Source: Dokdonella_A sp044227025 | GTDB taxonomy: Bacteria > Pseudomonadota > Gammaproteobacteria > Xanthomonadales > Rhodanobacteraceae | NCBI RefSeq assembly: GCF_044227025.1 | Contig: NZ_JBGAFX010000003.1 | Location: forward strand, 124,001-188,000 | Direction of reading: 5' to 3' | Length of the DNA stretch: 64,000 bases | Shown here: positions 29,302-38,586 of the stretch, piece after piece | How the letters are laid out: every line of letters begins with the position of its first letter | How positions within the stretch are numbered: position 1 is the stretch's first letter | Notes under the pieces: model-generated | Databases searched by the model: none | What the model was told of the DNA's origin: nothing | Seen by the model: the letters and a program-made list of their open reading frames with translations, nothing else | Translations under genes and position numbers: made by a program

Positions 29302-30675
29302 TCAGGAAATGTTCCGCAGGATGTCGTTGTAGAGCGCCAGGCTCATCAGGGCCATCAGCAGGACCAGCCCGACGTACTGGCCGGTGACCTGCACGCGCTC
29401 GCTCAACGGACTGCCCTTTATCAGTTCGATAAGGTAATACAGCAGGCCGCCGCCGTCCAAGATCGGGATCGGCAGCAGGTTGAGGATGGCCAGGCTCAGG
29501 GAAATAATTGCCAGGAAATTCAAGAACCAGGCGGGTCCGAGCTGGGCCGAGCTGTTGGCGGCCTGGGCGATCGTGATGACGCCGGACAGGTTTTTCAGCG
29601 ACGCCTGGCCCGAAACCATGCGGCCGAGCATGCCCAGCGTGTCGCGGGTCTGCTTCCAGGTTTCGCCGAACGCCTTCGGGACCGCGGCGAGCAACCCGTA
29701 GCGCAGGGTGGCATCGTAGTGTGGGTCGACCGGTCGGGCGCCGATCCCGAGCAACCACTGTGGTTTGCCGGTGCCATCCGCGGCGTCCGCGGGCTTGAGC
29801 GTGGGCTGAACCGAGAGGACGAGCGTCTGGCCGGCACGCTCGACCGACAGGTCGAGCGGATGGTCTGCCGCGGCATGTTTCTGGATCGCCTCGGGCACCT
29901 CGCGCCAGTCCTTGATCGCATCGCCTCCGATAGCGACGATGCGGTCGCCTGCCTCCAGGTGGGCGCGCGATGCCGCACTGTCGGGCGCCACGCTGCCGAT
30001 CACGGGCGGGATCGGCCATTGCCGCGGCGACAAGCCGATCTGCGTCCCCAATTCGCGTTCGTCGACCTCGGCCGGCAGCTTGGACAGGGCGAGCGTGCGC
30101 TGGTGGCTGGCGCCACCGGCATCGGTCACGTCGACGACGAGATCGCGCCGGTCCATGCTTGCCATCAGCACCGACAGGCTCGCATCGGTCCAGGTCTCGA
30201 CCGGCTTGCCGGCGATCGCCGTGATGCGGTCGCCTGGCGCGAAGCCGGAACTGGCCGCGAGATGGTCGACCGGGCCGATCACTGGCAGGAAGTCCGGCTT
30301 GCCGATCACGAACATGAGCCAGAACGCGGCGAGCGTGAAGATCAGGTTGAACGCCGGCCCCGCCGCGGTGATCGCCATGCGCGCGCCGACTGATTTGCGG
30401 TCGAACGCGCCGGCAAGGCCGCTCGGGCCGACCGCTCCGTCGACCTCGCGCGTGTCGAGCATCTTGACGTAGCCGCCGAGCGGGATCGCGGCGACCACGA
30501 ACTGGGTGCCATGGCGGTCGAAACGCGACCACAGCGCCGGTCCAAAGCCGACCGAGAACTTCAGCACCTTCACGCCGCAGCGACGCGCGATCACGAAGTG
30601 GCCGTACTCGTGGAACGTGATGAGCAGGCCGAGGGTGACGATGAGCCACCACACGGAACCGAAGAATTCACTCAT
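29302..30675 (-). CDS. rseP: Site-2 intramembrane zinc protease RseP
   Basis: This 457-residue inner-membrane protease releases sigma-E by cutting anti-sigma RseA inside the membrane and clears leftover signal peptides. The zinc site HEYGH is at residues 22-26 in the first helix, with the third ligand in PIPILDGGGLLYY near the C-terminus. Two PDZ domains occupy about 125-205 and 215-300 (FAPGDRITAIAGKPVETW, LEAGDRIVAIGGD). It lies 15 bp after dxr and 83 bp before bamA. A seven-base-pair hairpin (29246-29252 with 29264-29270) lies in the latter gap. Confidence 0.97.
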   Translation of the reverse strand: MSEFFGSVWWLIVTLGLLITFHEYGHFVIARRCGVKVLKFSVGFGPALWSRFDRHGTQFVVAAIPLGGYVKMLDTREVDGAVGPSGLAGAFDRKSVGARMAITAAGPAFNLIFTLAAFWLMFVIGKPDFLPVIGPVDHLAASSGFAPGDRITAIAGKPVETWTDASLSVLMASMDRRDLVVDVTDAGGASHQRTLALSKLPAEVDERELGTQIGLSPRQWPIPPVIGSVAPDSAASRAHLEAGDRIVAIGGDAIKDWREVPEAIQKHAAADHPLDLSVERAGQTLVLSVQPTLKPADAADGTGKPQWLLGIGARPVDPHYDATLRYGLLAAVPKAFGETWKQTRDTLGMLGRMVSGQASLKNLSGVITIAQAANSSAQLGPAWFLNFLAIISLSLAILNLLPIPILDGGGLLYYLIELIKGSPLSERVQVTGQYVGLVLLMALMSLALYNDILRNIS

Positions 30676-30690
30676 GGGCGCGGGTCGGGT

Positions 30691-31869
30691 TCAGGCGGAA
30701 AGGGTGGCGATCATACGTTGCGCCTGCCGACGCGCAGTTAAATCGGCGTCAAGGATCGCCGCCAGGTCGGTGGCCGGAACCGCCGGGGCGAGCGAGAGGC
30801 CGTGTTCGATCGTCGCGGCGATGCCGAGGAAAGGCAGGCGGCCGTCGAGGAATGCGGCGACCGCCTCCTCGTTGGCCGCATTCAGTGCGATCGTCGCCTG
30901 CCCGCCGGCGGCGAGCGCCTGGTAGGCCAGGCGCAGGCAGCGGAACGTGTCGAGGTCGGGCGCCTCGAAATCGAGCCGGGCGAGCTTCACCAGATCGAGC
31001 GCGGAAACGCCCGCATCGATGCGCTCGGGCCAGGCCAGCGCATAGGCGATCGCGGTGCGCATGTCCGGATTGCCCAGTTGGGCCAGCAGCGAGCCGTCGG
31101 CGTATTCGACCAGCGAGTGCACGATGCTTTGCGGATGCACGACCACCTCGATCCGCTCGGCCGGCGCGCGGAACAGGTGATGCGCCTCGATCACTTCGAG
31201 GCCCTTGTTCATGAGCGTTGCCGAGTCGACCGAGATCTTGCGGCCCATGCGCCAGTTGGGGTGCGCGCAGGCCTGATCGGGCGTGATCGCCGCAAGCTCG
31301 GCCGCCTTGCGGCCGCGGAACGGGCCGCCCGATGCGGTCAGCAGGATGCGCCGCACGCCGGCGGCGGCGAGATCGGCGTGTCCGCGCGGCAGGCACTGGA
31401 ACACCGCGTTGTGTTCGGAATCGAGCGGCAGCAGCTCGCCGCCGCCGTGCGCGAGCGCCTCGGCGAGCAGGGCGCCGGCCATCACGACCGCTTCCTTGTT
31501 CGCGAGCAGCAGGCGCTTGCCCGCGCGCGCCGCAGCGAGCGTGGATTCGAGTCCGGCGGCACCGACGATCGCGGCGACGACCGTGTCGCAGTGCGCGCCG
31601 GCCGCGGCCGCGATCAGCGCGTCGGTGCCGGATTCGACGCGACAGGCGAGGTCGTGCCGGCGCAGGCGCGCGCGCAACGGTTCCTCGCAGGCGGTATCGG
31701 CGATGACCGCGAGCTCGGGCCGGAAGCGTTTGCACAGATCGGCGAGTGCATCGACGCTGCGATGTGCGGCGAGCACGCCGACGCGATACCGGTCCGGGTG
31801 GCGCGCGACGACATCGAGCGTGCTCGCGCCGATCGAGCCGGTCGCGCCGAGGACCGCGAGCGTTCTCAT
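30691..31869 (-). CDS. dxr: 1-deoxy-D-xylulose 5-phosphate reductoisomerase
   Basis: This 392-residue enzyme makes 2-C-methylerythritol 4-phosphate, the committed step of the MEP isoprenoid pathway, using NADPH and a divalent metal. The N-terminal fold opens LAVLGATGSIGASTLDVV. Other motifs are LLLANKEAVVMAG, LLPLDSEHNAVFQCL, LTASGGPFRG and HPNWRMGRKISVDSATLMNK. Its ATG overlaps the cdsA stop codon by ATGA. Within the window it works upstream of ispE and uppS, so three isoprenoid enzymes are encoded near one another. Confidence 0.98.
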   Translation of the reverse strand: MRTLAVLGATGSIGASTLDVVARHPDRYRVGVLAAHRSVDALADLCKRFRPELAVIADTACEEPLRARLRRHDLACRVESGTDALIAAAAGAHCDTVVAAIVGAAGLESTLAAARAGKRLLLANKEAVVMAGALLAEALAHGGGELLPLDSEHNAVFQCLPRGHADLAAAGVRRILLTASGGPFRGRKAAELAAITPDQACAHPNWRMGRKISVDSATLMNKGLEVIEAHHLFRAPAERIEVVVHPQSIVHSLVEYADGSLLAQLGNPDMRTAIAYALAWPERIDAGVSALDLVKLARLDFEAPDLDTFRCLRLAYQALAAGGQATIALNAANEEAVAAFLDGRLPFLGIAATIEHGLSLAPAVPATDLAAILDADLTARRQAQRMIATLSA

Positions 31870-32696
31870 GGCACCAGCAGCAGGTCGATCAATGCCTTGC
31901 CGGCGACGAACACGGGCACCGCGGAAAACACGCTGTCGACACGGTCGAGCAGGCCGCCATGGCCGGGAAACAGCGTGCCCGAGTCCTTCACGTTGGCCTG
32001 GCGCTTGAGCAGGCTCTCGACCAGGTCGCCGAGGATCGAGGCGAGCACGGTCACCAGCGCCAGCGCGGCGAGAGCGAGCAACGCGGTGTCGCGCGTGCCG
32101 AGCATCCAGCCGGCGATGACCGCGACGGTGCCGGCAACGAGCACGCCGCCGTAGGCGCCTGCACGGGTCTTGTTGGGGCTGATGCGCGGCGCGAGCTTGG
32201 TCGTGCCGAAGCGCTTGCCCGCGAAATACGCACCGGTGTCGGCGGCCCACACCAGCACCACCGCGAGCAGGGCCCAACCGCGGCCGTGATCGAATTCGCC
32301 GTGCAGGTGCGCTAGCGCAAGCCAGGCCGGCAGCACCGCGAACTCGGCGGCAAGCATCTTCAGCAGCGCATTCTCGCGTGTCGGCGCCGCGGCATACGAG
32401 AAATGCCGCAGCCACAGCAGCGACAGCAGCCACCAGGCGACACCGGCGCCGATAACGTACCAGGCGAATGGCTCGTCGCGGATCGTCCACAGCAGGGCGA
32501 GCAGGACGGCATTCACCGCGATCAGCGCGATGCGCGCCGCGTTCGACGCGACGCCGGCAAGGCGGCTCCATTCCCACAGCGCCTGCAACGAAATGGCGGC
32601 GGTCACGAGCGCGAACAGCGCGGTTGGCGCGAGCAGGATCAGCGCGATCGCGAGCGGGGCAAGGACCAGTGCCGTGAGGGTGCGTTGCTTGAGCAT
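31866..32696 (-). CDS. cdsA: Phosphatidate cytidylyltransferase
   Basis: This 276-residue inner-membrane enzyme makes CDP-diacylglycerol, the precursor of all phospholipids. It has about seven to eight hydrophobic helices. The CTP-transferase signature near the C-terminus is intact: ILGDLVESLLKRQANVKDSG followed by LFPGHGGLLDRVDS. The gene sits nine bases after uppS and overlaps dxr by ATGA. Confidence 0.97.
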   Translation of the reverse strand: MLKQRTLTALVLAPLAIALILLAPTALFALVTAAISLQALWEWSRLAGVASNAARIALIAVNAVLLALLWTIRDEPFAWYVIGAGVAWWLLSLLWLRHFSYAAAPTRENALLKMLAAEFAVLPAWLALAHLHGEFDHGRGWALLAVVLVWAADTGAYFAGKRFGTTKLAPRISPNKTRAGAYGGVLVAGTVAVIAGWMLGTRDTALLALAALALVTVLASILGDLVESLLKRQANVKDSGTLFPGHGGLLDRVDSVFSAVPVFVAGKALIDLLLVP

Positions 32697-32705
32697 GTGC
32701 GCTCC

Positions 32706-33428
32706 TCAGCCGGCCGCGCGCATCTGCGCGGAGGTTAGGCCGTAGCGGCGCTCGCGGCGCGCGAACTCGGCCAGCGCGTCGTCGAGCATCCCGGCATCGA
32801 CGTCGGGCCAGAGCACATCGGAGAAATAGAGCTCCGCATAGGCGACCTGCCAGAGCAGGAAATTGCTGACGCGCACTTCACCCCCGGTGCGGATGAACAG
32901 GTCGACCGGCGGCTGGCCGGCGAGGCAAGTGTGGCGCGCGAACATCGTTTCGTCGATCGTCGCTGGATCCAGCTCGTCGCGCGCCGCCGCTGCTGCCAGC
33001 GTGCGTGCCGCCTGCACGATGTCCCAGCGGCCGCCGTAGTTCACGGCGATGTTGAGGCTGAGCGCGCTGTTGGCGGCCGTGCGCTCCATCGCCGCGCGCA
33101 TGCGCGCGGTCAGTTCCGGCGCGAACGCGGACAGGTCACCGACGAAGCTGATGTGCACGCCATTCGCGTGCAATTCGTCGACCTCGCGGTCTAGTGCGGT
33201 GAGGAACAACTGCATCAGCGCGCCGACTTCCTCGTCCGGCCGCTTCCAGTTCTCGCTTGAGAACGCGAACAGGGTGAGTGCCTCGATCCCGTTGCGGCGG
33301 CAATACTCGATCGCCGCGCGCACCGCCTTCTGCCCCTCCCGATGACCGAAGTTGCGCGGCAGATGGCGGCGTTCGGCCCAGCGACCGTTGCCGTCCATGA
33401 CGATCGCGATGTGACGGGGGATGCTCAT
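32706..33428 (-). CDS. uppS: Undecaprenyl diphosphate synthase
   Basis: This 240-residue cis-prenyltransferase makes the C55 lipid carrier for peptidoglycan and O-antigen. The conserved HIAIVMDGNGRWAERR carries the catalytic Asp (Asp12). Further motifs are FAFSSENWKRP and the C-terminal DLFIRTGGEVRVSNFLLWQ. The start at 33428 matches the family N-terminus; upstream codons extend into repeat DNA. The leader has no clear Shine-Dalgarno sequence and carries one arm of a heptad hairpin right before the ATG. Confidence 0.97.
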   Translation of the reverse strand: MSIPRHIAIVMDGNGRWAERRHLPRNFGHREGQKAVRAAIEYCRRNGIEALTLFAFSSENWKRPDEEVGALMQLFLTALDREVDELHANGVHISFVGDLSAFAPELTARMRAAMERTAANSALSLNIAVNYGGRWDIVQAARTLAAAAARDELDPATIDETMFARHTCLAGQPPVDLFIRTGGEVRVSNFLLWQVAYAELYFSDVLWPDVDAGMLDDALAEFARRERRYGLTSAQMRAAG

Positions 33429-33436
33429 GGGGAGCC

Positions 33437-33561
33437 GTGATTGGTGATTCGTGATGTGAAAAAGCGGCCGGAGGAGCGACGGGCGGAGTCTGTTGGCCGT
33501 GGCATTCGTTGCGCGCCCGCAAGCGGTCGCCACCTGTCACGAATAACCAATCACCAATCAC
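33437..33561. repeat. Heptad inverted repeat, GTGATT subtype (copy A, frr-uppS gap)
   Basis: The left arm (33437-33457) is tandem 7-mers of the type GTGATTG-GTGATTC. The right arm (33537-33561) is the reverse complement type (AATCACC/AATCAC). About 80 bp lie between the arms. The element fills the gap between frr and uppS. It belongs to a family with four other copies in the window (49422, 55327, 56945 and 62358), each with the G-rich arm first on either strand. Confidence 0.75.
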
Positions 33562-33568
33562 AGCCTCC

Positions 33569-34123
33569 TTACATCGCCATCAACTCGTCTTCCTTCGCCT
33601 TCACCACGCCGTCGACGTCCTTGACGAACTTGTCGGTGAACTTCTGGATATCGTCCTCGGCGCGACGCTCCTCATCCTCGCTGATCTGCTTGTCCTTGAG
33701 CAGTTCCTTGATCTGGTGCAGCGCATCACGACGCACGTTGCGCACCGCGACCTTCGCGTTCTCGCCCTCGTGCGCGACATGCTTGGACAGTTCCTTGCGG
33801 CGCTCCTCGGTCAGCGGCGGCAGGTTGATGCGGATGACCTGGCCGACCGTGGTCGGGGTCAGGCCGAGGTCCGAGGCGAGGATCGCCTTTTCCACCGCGG
33901 CGACCATGTTCTTTTCGTAGGGCGTGATCGTGATCGCGCGCGCTTCGATCGCTACGTTCGCGACCTGCATCACCGGCGTTTCGTTGCCGTAATAGGACAC
34001 TTTCAGCGGTTCGATCAAGGCCGAGCTGGCGCGCCCCGTGCGCAGGCGCATGAGTTCGTGCCTGAGCGCATCGACGCACTTCTGCATGCGCGTCTGCGTG
34101 TCCTTCCTGATGTTGTCGAGCAT
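33569..34123 (-). CDS. frr: Ribosome recycling factor
   Basis: This 184-residue factor splits the post-termination ribosome together with EF-G. The family start is seen in TQTRMQKCVDALRHEL with RTGRASSALIEPLKVSYYG. The helical domain contains VIRINLPPLTEERRKEL and VRNVRRDALHQIKEL. In most gammaproteobacteria frr directly follows pyrH, but here about 4.5 kb of accessory genes (kinase, sigma factor, small secreted protein) sits between them, so frr must be expressed from a promoter in the 156-bp gap upstream or from read-through. Confidence 0.98.
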   Translation of the reverse strand: MLDNIRKDTQTRMQKCVDALRHELMRLRTGRASSALIEPLKVSYYGNETPVMQVANVAIEARAITITPYEKNMVAAVEKAILASDLGLTPTTVGQVIRINLPPLTEERRKELSKHVAHEGENAKVAVRNVRRDALHQIKELLKDKQISEDEERRAEDDIQKFTDKFVKDVDGVVKAKEDELMAM

Positions 34124-34279
34124 GGCGCGGCCACCGTTACCGTTGCGAGTGGCCCGCGAGTATAGCAGCGCCCCCGCGCGAGCTGTCCGCGGGACCTCGG
34201 AAAGCCTGGCGGGAGCTCACGTAGCACCAGCGGCAGGGCAGCTCGAAGTCGGCAATGAAGTTGGTCGACGACGCGCTCA

Positions 34280-37138
34280 TCATCCCGGGGGGCGCAGCCG
34301 CGCGAGCAGGTCGTCAGCGTACGGCGTCGCGTTTGCGCGCAGGCGCGGCTCGATCGCCGCACGCAGGCGCTGCGCTTCGGCGGGATGGTTCGACTCGGCG
34401 AGTGCTTGCGCTTCGGCGACTTCCAGCTCGAGCAGGCGGACGTCATTGGCGGGAAAGATCGCCGCGCGCGGCGGAAATGCCTCGCGCAACAGCAGCAGGG
34501 CCTCGTCCGGCTTGCCGAGGGCGAGATCGCAGCGCGCCAGCGCGTACAGCGCGGGAGCGAGGCGGAAGTGTCCTGCCGGAAGCACCGCGCGGGCGATCGT
34601 CAGTGCTTCGCGTGCGCTGTTGGCGGCGTCGGCAGCCGAGCCGGCATCCAGTTCGACTTCCGCCTTGATCGCCAGCACCGACGCGCGCACCGGGTTGGGG
34701 GTGGCGGGCAGCGCAGCGGCGGCGTCGCGCAGCAGGTCGAGCGCTTCCGCATGACGGTGCTGCAGGCGCAGGAGATTGCCGAGGCCGGCGCGCGCGCTGT
34801 TCAACCAAAGGGAACTGGCGGGCTCGCTGGTGCCGAGGATGCGCACCGCAGCACGCCACGCGGACTCCGCCGCCGCGTAGAGGCCCTGGTGTTGCAGCGC
34901 CTGCGCCAGCAGCTGCTGCGATTCGGCGCTGTCCCATTCGTCGTCCGAGCCATGCACCTTGTGCCACGCGGCGAGCGCGTTGCGCGCGGCCTGCTCGGCT
35001 TCGGCGAAGCGCCCGAGGCCAAGGTAGTCGCTGGCGAGGAAGTTGTACGCGTAGGCCATCTGCTCCGGGCGCGGATCGGCGATCTTCTTCTCGATTTCGA
35101 GCAATTCGAGGCGCTGCCCAAGCGCTTCGTTGAAGCGGCCCTGTCGCTCGAGCGTCCACAGCAGATTGGATTGCGCAACGATCGTCTCGCGATGCACGGG
35201 TCCGAACACCGTGCGCGCGAGTCCGACCGCTTCGCGCAATTTCGCTTCCGCCTCGTCGAAGCGGCCCTGCGCGCCGAGTGCCGAGGCGGCCAGCTCGAGC
35301 GCGTTGACGACGCGGCTGTTGTCGCGGCCGTACATCCGCGTCGCGCTCGCCGCGGCTTCGTCCGCCAACCGCACTGCCTCGTCGAAATGCGACAGCTCCC
35401 GGTTGGCGTAGCCGAGGGCGATGAGGTCGTCGACGACGAGGCGATGGAGTTCACCGAAGCGCGCGCGATCTTCGGCCAGCGCGGTCCGCAGCAGTGGTTC
35501 GGCCTCCTTCGCGTTGCCCTGGCCGGTCAGGGCCTCGGCATGGATACGGCGCGCTTCGGCGGACTCGCTGGCGTCGATGCGCGTGCCGGTCGCGGCGAGC
35601 CGCTGCGCCTCGGCGGCATGCTCGATCGCGCTGTCGTAGCGGTTCTTGTCGAGTTCGGTGCGGGCGAGTCCGAGCAGGATGCGCGCACGCACATCGCCCG
35701 GCAGGCGGGTGTCGTCTATCACGGGTGCGACCTGCGAGAGCATCGCGGCAGACCGCTCGTAGTCGCCGATGTCCCAGTACAGCGTGCCGATCAAACCGGT
35801 CAGGTCTACCTGGGTGGCCGGATCGGCCGTGGTGTTGTCATGCAGCAGGGTCTCGGCGCCAGCCAGCAGTTCGTGCGCGGTGAATGCCTTGCCATGGGTC
35901 CGGTCCGGCGCCGCCTGCTCGAACACCGCGACGAGGAAGCGTCGCGCAGCCTCGGCGCGTTGCGCGCTCTCGTGCGCTTGTCGCGCATTGGCGTCCGCTC
36001 GCCGCCACTGCATGCCGGTGGCGCCGACACCGGCAATAAGCGAGACGGCAATCAGCGCCACGCTGCCGGCGAGCCGGGGTTCGCGCCGGACCCAGCGCAG
36101 TGCACGTTGCACGATGTTCAATCGCCGCGCTTGCACCGCATGGCCTTCGACAAAGCGGCCAAGATCGTCGGCCAGTGCGCGCGCCGACGGATAGCGTGCG
36201 GCGGGATCGCGCGCTAGGCAGCGCAGGATGATCGCCTCGAGATCGAGCGGCAGCGTCGGCACGCGCTGTCGCGGGCGTCGCAACGCCCCCTCCTCGACCA
36301 GTTGCAACGTCGCGCGTACCGACGCGGCCCGGAAGGGCGGCTCGCCGGTGACCAACTCGTGCAGGATCGCACCGAGTCCCCAGACGTCGGTGGTCGCGGC
36401 GATCGCGCGCGAATCGCCGCGCACCTGTTCCGGCGCCATGTAGTTCGGCGTGCCGGACCTGGCGGCGTTCTCGAGGTCGATCGCATCGTCGACGCGGCGC
36501 GCGAGCCCGAAGTCGGCGACATGCGGCTCGCCGTTCTCGTCGAGCAGCACGTTGCCGGGTTTGAGGTCGAGGTGCAGGACGCCCAGCCGGTGCGCGTAGT
36601 CGACGGCTTCGGCGACCGTGCGCAGGAGAGTCGCAGCGCGCTGTGCCGGCATGCGTGGCTGCCGCCGGATCTCCTGCGCGAGGCTCGGGCCGCGCACCAG
36701 CTGCATGCTGAAGAAATGCAGTTCCTCTTCGCTGCATACCTCGTAGATCGCGACGATGTTCGGATGTTGCATGCGCGCCGCGTTCTGCGCCTCGCGCTGG
36801 AATTTTTCCTCGAACTCGGTGGACGCCCACGGGCCAGCTGCGAGCACCTTGATCGCGACGTCGCGATCAAGGCTCACCTGGTGCGCGCGATAGACCACGC
36901 CGGTGCCGCCCTCGCCGAGCATTTCGATCAGTTCGTAGTCGCCGAGCCGGCGCGGCGACGCGCTGCCGCTGATCAGCGGATCGAACGCTGCGGCATCGTG
37001 CCGGCCATCGGCAGGATCGACGCCGTCGCGTCCGGGCGGTTCGTGGTCGAGCGCGAGGTCGGTGATGATCGCGCGCACGCGGCCGGCACCGAGCGATGCG
37101 GGTGGTGCATCCGGCGGATTCTCGCCCGGCGTTGCCAT
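34280..37138 (-). CDS. Membrane Ser/Thr protein kinase with C-terminal TPR repeats
   Basis: This 952-residue protein has a Hanks-type kinase domain at about 66-345: glycine loop GEGGTGVVY, VAIKV with Lys97, catalytic loop HLDLKPGN with Asp191, DFGLARR at 209 and an APEQVRG segment. The residue before the catalytic Asp is Leu, so it is a non-RD kinase. A membrane helix (about 378-400) leads to a long periplasmic region of TPR repeats (about 440-940) with no catalytic motif. The gene starts four bases after the ECF sigma factor gene. In Vibrio and Xanthomonas, related kinases activate ECF43-type sigma factors by threonine phosphorylation, so a sensory kinase-sigma switch is the likely role here. 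The signal and target genes are unknown. Confidence 0.92.
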   Translation of the reverse strand: MATPGENPPDAPPASLGAGRVRAIITDLALDHEPPGRDGVDPADGRHDAAAFDPLISGSASPRRLGDYELIEMLGEGGTGVVYRAHQVSLDRDVAIKVLAAGPWASTEFEEKFQREAQNAARMQHPNIVAIYEVCSEEELHFFSMQLVRGPSLAQEIRRQPRMPAQRAATLLRTVAEAVDYAHRLGVLHLDLKPGNVLLDENGEPHVADFGLARRVDDAIDLENAARSGTPNYMAPEQVRGDSRAIAATTDVWGLGAILHELVTGEPPFRAASVRATLQLVEEGALRRPRQRVPTLPLDLEAIILRCLARDPAARYPSARALADDLGRFVEGHAVQARRLNIVQRALRWVRREPRLAGSVALIAVSLIAGVGATGMQWRRADANARQAHESAQRAEAARRFLVAVFEQAAPDRTHGKAFTAHELLAGAETLLHDNTTADPATQVDLTGLIGTLYWDIGDYERSAAMLSQVAPVIDDTRLPGDVRARILLGLARTELDKNRYDSAIEHAAEAQRLAATGTRIDASESAEARRIHAEALTGQGNAKEAEPLLRTALAEDRARFGELHRLVVDDLIALGYANRELSHFDEAVRLADEAAASATRMYGRDNSRVVNALELAASALGAQGRFDEAEAKLREAVGLARTVFGPVHRETIVAQSNLLWTLERQGRFNEALGQRLELLEIEKKIADPRPEQMAYAYNFLASDYLGLGRFAEAEQAARNALAAWHKVHGSDDEWDSAESQQLLAQALQHQGLYAAAESAWRAAVRILGTSEPASSLWLNSARAGLGNLLRLQHRHAEALDLLRDAAAALPATPNPVRASVLAIKAEVELDAGSAADAANSAREALTIARAVLPAGHFRLAPALYALARCDLALGKPDEALLLLREAFPPRAAIFPANDVRLLELEVAEAQALAESNHPAEAQRLRAAIEPRLRANATPYADDLLARLRPPG

Positions 37139-37142
37139 CGGC

Positions 37143-37844
37143 TCAGTGCACGATGCCGTCGAACGCGTCGCGCAGGTCGCGCAGTTCGTTCGCGAGATGG
37201 TCGTGGTCGAGCGCGGTCTGCGCTATCTCCTCGCGCACGAGGTCGCGCAGGCGCGCGCGCATCCGGTGCACCGCGACCGCAATCGTGTTGCGGCGCATGC
37301 CGAGTGCCGTCGCCAGGCGTTCGTATTCGCTTTCATCCGGTCGCTCGGCGACGAATTCGGCGAGATGCTCGAACAGCGCGAGTTTCCCCGCGCGCACGGC
37401 CTCCGCGCGCAGGCGCGCCATCGCGGCGTCGACCACCGCGATAGCCCAGTCGCGGTCGAATGCGGCGTCGGGCGTGTCGTCGCCGGCAAGGTCGAGCGTC
37501 GGCGTGTCGCCGATCTCCTCGAATACGACGCTGCCGCCGCGTTTGATCCGGTTCGCTTCGATGTCACGGTCGATCAGAAAGCGCTTCACGGCGGTGAGCA
37601 GGTAAGCGCGGAAGCGCCCGCGCGTCTGGTCGGCACCCGCATGCCAGGCGCGTTCAATGAACTGCGCGAAGAATGCCTGGGTCAGGTCCTCGGCCACGTC
37701 CGGGGCATAGCCGCGACGGCGGATGTAGGCGAGTACCGGTGGCCGGTAGGTGCCGCACAGCAGTGCAAGCGCCGGCGCGCTCGCTGGCGTTGCATGGCGC
37801 GCCTGCAGCACGATGCTCCAACGCGTGGTGTCGAACCTGGCCAT
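37143..37844 (-). CDS. ECF-family RNA polymerase sigma factor linked to the adjacent kinase
   Basis: This 233-residue protein starts MARFDTTRWSIVLQA, the recognisable opening of kinase-associated ECF sigma factors. Region 2 covers about 27-95 (YRPPVLAYIRRRGYAPDVAE, DLTQAFFAQFI, RFRAYLLTAVKRFLIDR) and region 4 about 150-205 (YERLATALGMRRNTIAVAVH). A roughly 30-residue helical tail follows. No anti-sigma factor gene is nearby; instead a Ser/Thr kinase gene follows after four bases, as in the ECF43-like group where phosphorylation in region 2 enables polymerase binding. The ATG at 37844 has GGGA upstream and matches the family start. Confidence 0.88.
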   Translation of the reverse strand: MARFDTTRWSIVLQARHATPASAPALALLCGTYRPPVLAYIRRRGYAPDVAEDLTQAFFAQFIERAWHAGADQTRGRFRAYLLTAVKRFLIDRDIEANRIKRGGSVVFEEIGDTPTLDLAGDDTPDAAFDRDWAIAVVDAAMARLRAEAVRAGKLALFEHLAEFVAERPDESEYERLATALGMRRNTIAVAVHRMRARLRDLVREEIAQTALDHDHLANELRDLRDAFDGIVH

Positions 37845-38001
37845 TCCCGCGTCCCGTGCTGCATGACGGTGCGCTTCGATTATGCGCCAAGTGGAAGTTT
37901 CGCGCGGAGGGTTTCCGCAGGACCGGTTCAGCCGCAATGCGCTTCAGCCCGCAGCCCGAACGACGGCCGCCGCGCGAACGCGGCGGCCAGCTGCCGTGGA
38001 C

Positions 38002-38337
38002 TCAACGCGCCGCGACCGCGTCGCTGGTGGATGCGAAGGTCGCTGCAACCTCGCGCACCAGATTCCCGTAGCGCGCATTCAGGCCTTCGTACGCGGTCTG
38101 CGCTTCCGGATACGAGGTGCGTGCGCCGAACAGCATGCCGATTTCGCGCAGCGTGAACTGGCTGCGGATCTGCGCATGCAGCGCCGAGCAGAGCGCCGAC
38201 GCCGACGGCGGCGTGCAGTCGACGTGGCGCGACTGCACCGTGACCGCTTCCAGCTCGCGCTGGGCGTTGGCGGCGCCGGCACTGGAGCAAAGCGTCGCGG
38301 CGGTTGTTGCAAACACGAGGTTCAACAGGGTTTTCAT
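38002..38337 (-). CDS. Small secreted protein of unknown function
   Basis: This 111-residue protein has a signal peptide (MKTLLNLVFATTAATLCSSA, cleaved near AGAANA). The mature part, about 88 residues, is largely helical with two cysteines (DCTPPSASALC). No family was recognised. The ribosome site GAGGAGAAG before ATG is very strong, so good expression is likely. The gene lies between pyrH and the sigma factor/kinase pair, 157 bp before the sigma factor gene, and could be a target or signal of that system, which is speculation from position. Confidence 0.7.
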   Translation of the reverse strand: MKTLLNLVFATTAATLCSSAGAANAQRELEAVTVQSRHVDCTPPSASALCSALHAQIRSQFTLREIGMLFGARTSYPEAQTAYEGLNARYGNLVREVAATFASTSDAVAAR

Positions 38338-38586
38338 GATCTTCTCCTCAGCTTGCCGCAGGCAGGCCGTTGTCCGTGGCTGGCCCTTGGAAGGGGGCGT
38401 CCGGATCCGTCCGGGCTGCGAAGGCAGCGCCTTCGGAAACAGGATTCCGCGAGCGGGAGATTTGGTTGCATGCCGGAAGTCGGGTTTGCGCCGTGATGAC
38501 GCAAAGCGGCGCCAAGACGAATGGCGCGTGCCGACCTAGCCGTGCGGTGCGACAGGCAACCGCGAAATGCCGCGTGATGCCGCGGG

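Noticed and set aside
34280..37844. Kinase/sigma pair as part of a type VI secretion locus
   Set aside because: Related pairs control T6SS in Xanthomonas, but no tss gene occurs in the window, so the target cannot be assigned.
37182..38156. Plus-strand frame of over 300 codons across the sigma factor gene
   Set aside because: It is Arg-rich shadow coding opposite to an ECF sigma factor with clear region 2 and 4 motifs.
38338..38586. A gene in the 249-bp gap after pyrH
   Set aside because: Open frames here have no ribosome site and run into pyrH antisense; nothing coding or structural was convincing.
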